Shown here one piece after another: positions 15,977 through 21,603 of a stretch of DNA of 21,603 bases. How positions within the stretch are numbered: the stretch's first letter is position 1; every line of letters begins with the position of its first letter. The stretch is from CAZCBD01 sp964496755 (GTDB taxonomy: Bacteria; Bacteroidota; Ignavibacteria; Ignavibacteriales; Melioribacteraceae). A program made the position numbers and the translations under genes. The stretch is taken from the NCBI GenBank assembly GCA_964496755.1, contig CAZCBD010000024.1:1-21603 (forward strand). The letters run 5' to 3'. The notes beneath the pieces were generated by a model that was not told the DNA's origin, made no database searches, and was given only the letters and a program-made list of their open reading frames with translations.

Positions 15977-16928
15977 TTTTTCCTCCTGAGCTTTTTTTGC
16001 GTTTATAATATTGTCGCACTAAAAAGATAAAAATAAAAAAGACAATTAAAAGCAAGGTGAATAGTAATAACTGAGGAATAATTAAAGTTGTATCACTAAT
16101 AGCCGGAGTTGCAAGTTCTTCTTCTCCAAAGATCAGAAACATTAAGTAGGAAAAAAAATTATTTAGAAAGTGGAGAATAACTCCGATAAAAATCGAATTG
16201 CTTTTATGCACGGCATATCCCAAGTAAAAACCGAGTGCTGCTAAGGGAATAAATAAATACGGGCTAAGGTGATATAAGGAGAAAAACAAAGCTGTTAGGG
16301 CAATGCCCTTTAATCCTTTATATTTGTATTCGAATCCTGTTTGTACGTAGCCTCTAAAAAAGAATTCTTCGCAAAAGGCCGGAACAATTGCAATAATAAA
16401 AACAATCAATATAACTTCAGCAAAATTGTTTCCGGTTAAAATTGTTTTATAAGTTGCATTTAGCATTGAATCTATTTTATCCAATGCGTTTTTTATTTCG
16501 TTTATCAAATGCGATTGTTCTGCAATTAAGTTGATTACATAAGATTGAATAAATAGGTAAGATTGCATCAATGGAGTAAGAATAATTAAACCTAAAACGA
16601 AAATTAAAATTTCAAGAGAAGTTGGGAATTTAACTCGCAAAGCAATTGTGATATTTTTATAAATGCTTTTTGTAAGTAAAAGAGTGGGTAATAATATCAA
16701 TAAAATTTGACCGGCAGCTGTCATTAAGCGTACAGCGTTAGGGTTTGCTGATTCCATGTTGAGACCAAAAGCAATTAAGCTTAATATTCCACCGCCAAGC
16801 TGATATAGAAAAAATATTCCTAATAAACCGAGAATACTAGCTTTAACGGTTGAGATAGCGGGTACTAATTGGTAGATATTAAAAACTTTATTTTTTTCGT
16901 CGGGTTGATAATTATTTTCCGTATTCAT
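15963..16928 (-). CDS. CPBP-family intramembrane metalloprotease
   Basis: 321-residue membrane protein with about seven to eight helices. It carries the three CPBP (CAAX protease / bacteriocin-processing, Abi) motifs: EEFFFRG (Glu 187, Glu 188, Arg 192), FFSLYH (His 220) and HFLNN (His 253, Asn 257). These are the metal-binding and catalytic residues of the Rce1-like glutamic/metallo-intramembrane protease fold. The substrate cannot be inferred, as bacterial members have varied or unknown roles. The N terminus (about 1-25) is hydrophilic and cytoplasmic. The 80 bp upstream (16929-17008) holds no clear terminator and may contain a promoter for this and the following genes. Confidence 0.92.
   Translation of the reverse strand: MNTENNYQPDEKNKVFNIYQLVPAISTVKASILGLLGIFFLYQLGGGILSLIAFGLNMESANPNAVRLMTAAGQILLILLPTLLLTKSIYKNITIALRVKFPTSLEILIFVLGLIILTPLMQSYLFIQSYVINLIAEQSHLINEIKNALDKIDSMLNATYKTILTGNNFAEVILIVFIIAIVPAFCEEFFFRGYVQTGFEYKYKGLKGIALTALFFSLYHLSPYLFIPLAALGFYLGYAVHKSNSIFIGVILHFLNNFFSYLMFLIFGEEELATPAISDTTLIIPQLLLFTLLLIVFFIFIFLVRQYYKRKKSSGGKNDLP
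15982..15987 (-). promoter_or_regulatory. Ribosome binding site of the zinc-ribbon/DUF2007 gene
   Basis: Complete AGGAGG five bases before ATG 15976, inside the coding end of the CPBP gene. It confirms the start and shows that this organism uses Shine-Dalgarno initiation at least for some genes. Confidence 0.8.
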
Positions 16929-17008
16929 AATCCAATAAATATTTTTACTTAATCTCCAAAGATAAGTACTTTTTTTATTGAATTAAATTATTAAAAGTAG
17001 AATAAGAT

Positions 17009-17767
17009 TTAATTTTTTAACCCTTTATATTTGATAAGTTCCGCATAAATGTCGCCTATAATAATTTTTGTTTTAACTTTTACCGGAATTTTATTCTTAT
17101 CATTAGTTAGCCAAATTAAAATATTACCTTCACTTTTAAATAGGCCGCCTTTTGCCACTAAAGGTTCAACAATTATGCAATCAAATTTGCCCGCTTGAAC
17201 TTCAACGGTTTCGGTTCCGTGGTAAACAACTTCCAAAGGGTAAGTTTTGTCTTTATAAAAATTAGCTAACTCAATTTTGTCGCCTTTTTTGAAATTGGAA
17301 AAATCTTGTGTGCGTACATAATAAAAAGCGGAAACAATATCTTGGACGTATTTTGGTATTTTATGTTTCCCTTCGCTTGTGTGGGCAATTTTTCTTTTTT
17401 GGTCAAAGAAAGCCGAAAAGTCTCGTGAAAATCCTCCTTCGCGGATGTGTTGTTCAAATCTCCATGGAAATAAACCTTCAGCATCTAAATAGGTGAGGTA
17501 TTTATCACGTACTTTATAGAAGGAATCGAATGCTGAAACCGAATTAACTTTAAATGTTATTTGATAAGCATTTCTTCCCGATATTCTTTTCATTTTGGGA
17601 ATTTCCATTTCGGCAATACCGGCAGTAACAAAGCCGTAACTTACTTCGAAGGTTAATTTCTCTCCAACATCGAAAGCCTGATTGGAAAGTTTTCTGAATT
17701 TATTTTGAGCTTGAATAAAACAAGTTAGAATAAATAAAGTCGATATTAATAATTTAATTGGTTTCAT
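17009..17767 (-). CDS. Exported DUF3108 protein
   Basis: 252 residues with a signal peptide (about 1-20, ending CFIQAQ) and a DUF3108 beta-rich domain over the rest. Family marks are FDVGEKLTFEVSYGFVTAGIAEMEI (about 32-56), the block around FDSFYKVRDKYLTYLD, IREGGFSRDF, and the C-terminal ILIWLTNDKNKIPVKVK. DUF3108 proteins are periplasmic or outer-membrane-associated proteins of unknown function in Bacteroidota and Proteobacteria. The gene starts 4 bp after the GT9 stop. No recognisable enzyme motif is present. Confidence 0.88.
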   Translation of the reverse strand: MKPIKLLISTLFILTCFIQAQNKFRKLSNQAFDVGEKLTFEVSYGFVTAGIAEMEIPKMKRISGRNAYQITFKVNSVSAFDSFYKVRDKYLTYLDAEGLFPWRFEQHIREGGFSRDFSAFFDQKRKIAHTSEGKHKIPKYVQDIVSAFYYVRTQDFSNFKKGDKIELANFYKDKTYPLEVVYHGTETVEVQAGKFDCIIVEPLVAKGGLFKSEGNILIWLTNDKNKIPVKVKTKIIIGDIYAELIKYKGLKN

Positions 17768-17771
17768 TTTT

Positions 17772-18794
17772 TTATCCGATTATTTTTTTGATTTCGGAAA
17801 ATACTTTTTCCGGAAGAATTGAATTCATGCAATTCAATTCTTCGCATTTTTTACGTGTGCAATTTGAGCAATCTATTTCAGGTTCAAATATTATAGCTTT
17901 ATTTGTGTAAGGCCCCCATCGCTTTGCCGATAGTTGCGGTACTTTGGGATAAAAACCAATGACATTTTTATTAAGAGCCGCAGCAATATGAATAGGTCCG
18001 GTGGAATTGGAAATTAATAAATCCGATAAGTTAATTAGTGAAATAAATTCTTTTAAATTAAACTTACCGGATAGATTGAAAGTATTTTTTCCATATTTTA
18101 ATTTCTCACACATGTCAGTTTCTTTTTTTGAGCCTGTTAAAAATATATTAAAGTCCAATTCATGTGCCAATAAATTAACTAATTCCTTAAATCGCTGAAA
18201 AGGCCAATCCACAGAGCTTCCGCGGCTTCCCGGGTGGATTATTAAATTCTTTTTTGTGGAATCAATGTTCAATTCGGAAAAAGTATTTTGAACTTGTTGT
18301 TCAGAATTTTTATCGGATTGTATTCCAAAGACTACATTGGATTTATTTACATTTTCATTAATTCCTAATTTGTTTAGTAAATGTATATTGTATTCAAGTT
18401 CGTTAAACTTGGCATCTTTGCGATGTTCATAAATTCTTTTGTTAAACAAAAAAGAATACCATCGATATCCTGTTCCGATTCGTGTTTTAATTCCGGATAA
18501 AAAGACAGATAAGGCGTTACTAAATTTGGGAGAAACATTAATGCAGATATCGAAATTGTTTTTTTTAATAATTTGTTTCAGCTCTGAAATTGTGAGACTT
18601 TTATTAGCTGGAATTGTTATGATTTTATCCACATGCGGGTGATTAAAAAAAACAGCGGAAGTGTATTCATTTATTAAATACGTAACCATTGCATTGGGGA
18701 AATGTGATTTTAGAATTTTTGCAAGCGGTAAAGTTAAAACAACATCACCAATTCTATCGGTACGTATAATCAATATTTTTTTTTGTCGATTCAT
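17772..18794 (-). CDS. GT9-family glycosyltransferase (heptosyltransferase-like)
   Basis: 340-residue GT-B glycosyltransferase of family 9. The N-terminal motif is RTDRIGDVVLTLPLAK (11-26), with the family's conserved Asp. The C-terminal donor-binding domain has IIHPGSRGSSVDWP, FLTGSKKE and ISNSTGPIHIAAAL, close to the usual D[ST]GPxH. Relatives transfer ADP-heptose or similar sugars to lipopolysaccharide core on the cytoplasmic face. Which sugar is used here is not decidable. The C-terminal four-Cys cluster (CSNCTRKKCEELNC) resembles that of many GT9 proteins. The start ATG overlaps the mpg stop as ATGA, with no SD, so translation is likely coupled. Confidence 0.92.
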   Translation of the reverse strand: MNRQKKILIIRTDRIGDVVLTLPLAKILKSHFPNAMVTYLINEYTSAVFFNHPHVDKIITIPANKSLTISELKQIIKKNNFDICINVSPKFSNALSVFLSGIKTRIGTGYRWYSFLFNKRIYEHRKDAKFNELEYNIHLLNKLGINENVNKSNVVFGIQSDKNSEQQVQNTFSELNIDSTKKNLIIHPGSRGSSVDWPFQRFKELVNLLAHELDFNIFLTGSKKETDMCEKLKYGKNTFNLSGKFNLKEFISLINLSDLLISNSTGPIHIAAALNKNVIGFYPKVPQLSAKRWGPYTNKAIIFEPEIDCSNCTRKKCEELNCMNSILPEKVFSEIKKIIG

Positions 18795-19423
18795 TTTTTT
18801 GAAATATAGGGATTGTTTTTAATATAAAATCTCCAAGGCAAATCTACAGATTTTTTAATTCCGATTCTTTTAGTTTGAATTATTTCTTCCGGCAAAAGCA
18901 ATTTGTTATTTGATAAAAAAATGAAATCACTTTGAAGATCAATGCCATTTTCATTTTTTGAAATATTTAATGCTTGGCAAATTTTTGCGGGTCCGTTGGC
19001 TAAGTTTTTGATTTGCTGATGTGTTGGTTCTTTAGTGTTAAATCTATTTAAACTTAAAATATCAAAACAATTTAAAGGTTGCATAGCTCTTATTAAAACC
19101 GCATCTCCAATCCCTTCGGTAGATGTAACTACATTCAGGCAATAGTGCATTCCGTAGGTAAAATAAACATATAATTGTCCGCCTGTTTGAAACATTACAT
19201 TGTTTCTTTGGGTTTGTCCGATAAAGGAATGTGCGGCTTGGTCGCAGTTTCCCACGTAAGCTTCAACTTCAACAATTTTTAATATGCAAAAAGAATCATT
19301 TAATTTCCGCACAAAAAATTTATTTAATAAATCTTTAGCAACAATAAGAGTGTCTCTTTTATAAAAGCTTGGGGTTAATTTATTTAAGGTTAAAAATTCT
19401 AACGTCGGTATAAATTCGGACAT
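18791..19423 (-). CDS. mpg: 3-methyladenine DNA glycosylase, AAG/MPG family
   Basis: 210-residue monofunctional glycosylase that removes alkylated and deaminated purines in base excision repair. Motifs are VEVEAYVG (51-58, with the catalytic Glu 54), DQAAHSF (61-67), TQRNNVMF (71-78), YVYFTYGMHYCLNVV (85-99), NGPAKICQALNI (143-154) and the C-terminal PWRF (196-199). These match the AAG/MPG family (Pfam Pur_DNA_glyco) across the full length. The start shares one base with the TPR gene's stop (TAATG). It is the second DNA-repair gene in the window, on the same strand as uvrA but on a different transcript. Confidence 0.95.
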   Translation of the reverse strand: MSEFIPTLEFLTLNKLTPSFYKRDTLIVAKDLLNKFFVRKLNDSFCILKIVEVEAYVGNCDQAAHSFIGQTQRNNVMFQTGGQLYVYFTYGMHYCLNVVTSTEGIGDAVLIRAMQPLNCFDILSLNRFNTKEPTHQQIKNLANGPAKICQALNISKNENGIDLQSDFIFLSNNKLLLPEEIIQTKRIGIKKSVDLPWRFYIKNNPYISKK

Positions 19424-20304
19424 TAAAATTCTTCTCCGCTTTCAATTAATTCTTTTATTTCGGCAACGCGTTTTTTAAAGAATGCGGCTTTTTCAGGTTG
19501 GTGCAAAATTAATTTTTCGTAGATTGATAAAGCTTCTTCCAAGTTTCCCTGTGCAAAATAAATGCCGGCAAGTGTTTCGGAAATAATTTCTTTATTATCC
19601 TCATTTTCTTCGGTTGGCTCTTCTTTTATTTCTTCAATTGGCGGCGGAGGCATCTTCGCTTCTTCAAGTTTATCGACCAATTTTTCAATATCATCCGGAG
19701 TTTCAATATCATTTTGAGCTTCAATATCATCCGGAGTTTCAATATCATCTTGTGAATTTTCTTCTGTTGCAATCGATTTGTTAATAGTATTTTCAGTGTT
19801 ATTTTCTTTGTTTAATATTTCGGTGTTTTCAAGGTTATCAATTGTTTGTTCAACAATTTGATTTAATGATTTTTCATCTTCATTAAAAGAAAGTTCATTT
19901 TCGGATGCAGAGGTTGCTTTATTGTTTATCGTCGATTCTTCGGTAGTTAATTGTGTGGTTTCAAAAGTTTCGTCAAGAAAATTTATTCTTCTACTACCTT
20001 TAAGCATTTCATTGTTTTTTTTGAATTTTTCAAATTCATTTAAATAAAAATCATAGGTTTCGTTTGAGTCAATAATATTAGTTGCTTTTTTAAGAATTGT
20101 TTTAGCATTTTCAAAATCACCTATCATAGATAAGGCTTTGGAATATATAATAAGTCCGGTAGAATAATCGGGGTAAAGTTTTAAACCGGTTTCCAAAATT
20201 TCAAGTGCCTTATCAACATTGTTGTTTTCCAATTCAATTTGAGCAACATATGCAAACAAAGGGGACGATTTGTTGAATTCGTATATTAAAGCCAGCTTAT
20301 CCAT
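19423..20304 (-). CDS. TPR-repeat protein with acidic low-complexity linker
   Basis: 293 residues without signal peptide or membrane segment. N-terminal TPR-like helices (about 5-100; ENNNVDKALEILETGLKLYPDYSTG, then DFENAKTILKKA) and a last TPR (about 243-275; LAGIYFAQGNLEEALSIYEKLI) flank a Glu/Asp/Asn/Thr-rich linker (about 110-240). The linker has a hexapeptide repeat DDIETP/DDIEAQ/NDIETP/DDIEKL (186-209) and a Pro-rich MPPPPIEE (218-225). The layout suggests a cytoplasmic scaffold; no partner can be named. SD GAGG (20309-20312) precedes the start, 12 bp after the GT2 stop. The gene is well placed to be coupled to GT2 and mpg. Confidence 0.82.
   Translation of the reverse strand: MDKLALIYEFNKSSPLFAYVAQIELENNNVDKALEILETGLKLYPDYSTGLIIYSKALSMIGDFENAKTILKKATNIIDSNETYDFYLNEFEKFKKNNEMLKGSRRINFLDETFETTQLTTEESTINNKATSASENELSFNEDEKSLNQIVEQTIDNLENTEILNKENNTENTINKSIATEENSQDDIETPDDIEAQNDIETPDDIEKLVDKLEEAKMPPPPIEEIKEEPTEENEDNKEIISETLAGIYFAQGNLEEALSIYEKLILHQPEKAAFFKKRVAEIKELIESGEEF
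19678..19749 (-). repeat. Coding tandem repeat, four 18-bp units
   Basis: Four in-frame hexapeptide units (D/N)DIExx in the linker of the TPR protein. A 28-bp block (plus strand 19685-19712) recurs identically at 19721-19748, so the array looks like a doubled 36-bp unit. The identity at DNA level points to recent slippage or duplication. Confidence 0.85.
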
Positions 20305-20308
20305 TTTT

Positions 20309-20312
20309 CCTC
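20309..20312 (-). promoter_or_regulatory. Ribosome binding site of the TPR gene
   Basis: GAGG, four bases before ATG 20304, located in the 12-bp gap after the GT2 stop codon. Confidence 0.6.
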
Positions 20313-20316
20313 AATT

Positions 20317-21603
20317 TTATTTTTTTATTTTGGCATGTTTAAATGAGAGTAAACTAATAGAACCGAATCCTAAAAAGAAAAGCAAGTGAAACGGTAAAGC
20401 TGCTAATTCGAAATACACACAAGAAATTACAACTCCCATAAAACAATAAAAAGTTAAGAACATTTCTATATAATTTTCAACCTTTAATTTTCGCTTAGCT
20501 AAGTATTTATTGTTAAACCATGAATCGTTTTTATTTATAATTTTGAATTTCGGAGTTCTTACGAACTCACTTTTTTTATTTATAATACCTTCTATTACTG
20601 CTTTTGTGTTATTTAACGCCAGTCCCATAGTACCGGCCATAAAAGCAGGAAAGTATAATATTTTCTTTTTCCAATTTTTATAAATTTTTCTTTGTGCATA
20701 AAAATAAAATAAAAAACTACTGATAAAAGCAAGAATAAATATCGACATAAAATTGAATAGAGAGTCGTATGCGCCTGATTTTTTTATAAATATCATCGGC
20801 ACATTTAGAATTCCGGCAATTAAAATAAATGGAAACACCAAATTATTTGTAAGATGAAAAGTTGATTGCAATTTTATGCCGAGTGGGAAATCCGATTTCC
20901 AAAGTAACGGTAGAATTTTTTTAGCTGTTTCGATTGCTCCTTTTGTCCATCTGAATTGCTGTGCTTTTAATGCGTTAATTTCAGAAGGTAATTCTGCAGG
21001 GCTGGTAAAATCTTTTAAAAAAATAAATTTCCAACCTTTAAGTTGTGCACGATAACTGAGATCCAAATCTTCAGTTAGTGTATCGGCGTGCCAATTACCG
21101 GCATCAAGAATGGTTTTTTTTCTCCAAATTCCACCGGTGCCGTTAAAATTTATAAAATGTCCGGATTTATTTCGAACGGATTGTTCGATTACAAAATGAC
21201 CGTTTAGTGCAAAAGCCTGAACTTGTGTGAGCAATGAATATTCTTCATTCAAATGTTCCCATCTGGTTTGAACCAAACCAATTTTTTTATTAGAAAAATA
21301 GGGGAGAGTTTTTGTAAGAAAATCTTTTCGGGGAATGAAGTCGGCATCAAAAATGGCTATGAATTCTCCTTTTGCTAAATTTAGTCCGTATTTTAAGGCC
21401 CCGGCTTTGAAACCTTTGCGGTTAGTTCGGCAAATTTGCTTGATGTCGAATCCCTGTTTTTGTTTTTTCGTAACAATTTTTGCAACCAGTTTTTTTGTTT
21501 CATCGGTCGAATCGTCAAGTACTTGGATTTCAAGTTTTTCTTTTGGATAATCGAAGTTGCAAACACTTTCAATTAATCTTTCAATAACATAGTATTCATT
21601 GTA
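20317..21603 (-). CDS. Processive GT2 glycosyltransferase, cellulose-synthase-like (5' end outside window)
   Basis: 429 codons reaching the window edge in frame; the first 30-60 residues are missing. A TTG at 21276 is internal, because the open frame continues upstream with clear family sequence: YNEYYVIERLI at the edge, VLDDSTDET, GALKYGLNLAKGEF and AIFDADFIP. Counting from the first visible residue, catalytic-domain motifs are DDS (30-32), DAD (86-88), TED (177-179) and QQFRW (215-219), the D,D,D,QxxRW pattern of processive beta-glycosyltransferases. FNGTGGIWR lies between. Four or five membrane helices follow, alternating with basic loops. The product is probably a membrane-extruded or lipid-linked polysaccharide; the sugar is unknown. 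Neighbouring GT9 and TPR genes suggest surface-glycan work, but the link is only positional. Confidence 0.92.
   Translation of the reverse strand, partial: YNEYYVIERLIESVCNFDYPKEKLEIQVLDDSTDETKKLVAKIVTKKQKQGFDIKQICRTNRKGFKAGALKYGLNLAKGEFIAIFDADFIPRKDFLTKTLPYFSNKKIGLVQTRWEHLNEEYSLLTQVQAFALNGHFVIEQSVRNKSGHFINFNGTGGIWRKKTILDAGNWHADTLTEDLDLSYRAQLKGWKFIFLKDFTSPAELPSEINALKAQQFRWTKGAIETAKKILPLLWKSDFPLGIKLQSTFHLTNNLVFPFILIAGILNVPMIFIKKSGAYDSLFNFMSIFILAFISSFLFYFYAQRKIYKNWKKKILYFPAFMAGTMGLALNNTKAVIEGIINKKSEFVRTPKFKIINKNDSWFNNKYLAKRKLKVENYIEMFLTFYCFMGVVISCVYFELAALPFHLLFFLGFGSISLLSFKHAKIKK

Noticed and set aside
16964..16971. AAGTACTT followed by a T run in the 80-bp gap, as a possible terminator
   Set aside because: The palindrome has only four base pairs per arm and no loop, and the T run is on the plus strand while the nearby genes are on the minus strand.
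19685..19748. Regularly spaced direct repeats resembling a tiny CRISPR array
   Set aside because: Only two copies, in frame within a protein linker, and the spacer is itself part of the 18-bp repeat. No cas genes are present.
21277..21603. Starting the GT2 gene at TTG 21276
   Set aside because: The frame upstream is open to the window edge and encodes the conserved DDS and DAD motifs of the GT2 domain, so the true start is outside the window.

Overview
The window reads as a scaffold from a draft or metagenome assembly of an A+T-rich, Gram-negative FCB-group bacterium, most likely of the Ignavibacteria / Melioribacter type. The grounds are a GWxTD-domain lipoprotein-like secreted protein, an Omp85 outer-membrane protein, a complete MlaE/MlaF/MlaD lipid-transport set, Bacteroidota-like UvrA features, and signal peptides ending in A-Q. 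This placement is inferred from gene families; there is no rRNA to prove it. A run of ten Ns at 3938-3947 marks an assembly join inside uvrA.

Layout: bases 1-2269 on the plus strand carry the 3' end of aroB and a secreted GHL10-type glycosyl hydrolase, joined by an ATGA overlap. They converge on uvrA (minus strand, 5094 down to 2258), and the two stop codons overlap by 12 bp. From 5206 to the right-hand edge everything is on the minus strand, 18 genes packed tightly. In transcription order these are: processive GT2 glycosyltransferase (5' end outside the window), TPR protein, 3-methyladenine DNA glycosylase, GT9 glycosyltransferase, DUF3108 protein, CPBP protease, zinc-ribbon/DUF2007 protein, cdsA, rimO, GWxTD protein, PfkB sugar kinase, TamA-like Omp85 protein, unknown multi-pass membrane protein, rnhB, yraN, mlaE, mlaF, mlaD. 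A clear hairpin terminator follows mlaD at 5164-5184.

Most junctions in this block are overlaps or gaps under 30 bp. The largest are 43 bp (before mlaE) and 80 bp (before the CPBP gene), so one or a few long transcripts with translational coupling are likely. The theme is mixed but leans to the envelope: phospholipid synthesis (CdsA), lipid transport (MlaEFD), outer-membrane assembly (Omp85), surface glycans (GT2, GT9), and several exported proteins. Housekeeping genes are interspersed: DNA repair (uvrA, mpg), RNase HII, and ribosomal protein S12 methylthiolation (rimO).

No intergenic stretch exceeds 300 bp. I see no tRNA, rRNA, CRISPR array, insertion sequence, prophage or defence system. 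I found no convincing new multi-gene system. The items most worth a second look are the unknown membrane protein overlapping the Omp85 gene, the divergent PfkB kinase, the repeat-bearing TPR protein, and the broken uvrA join.
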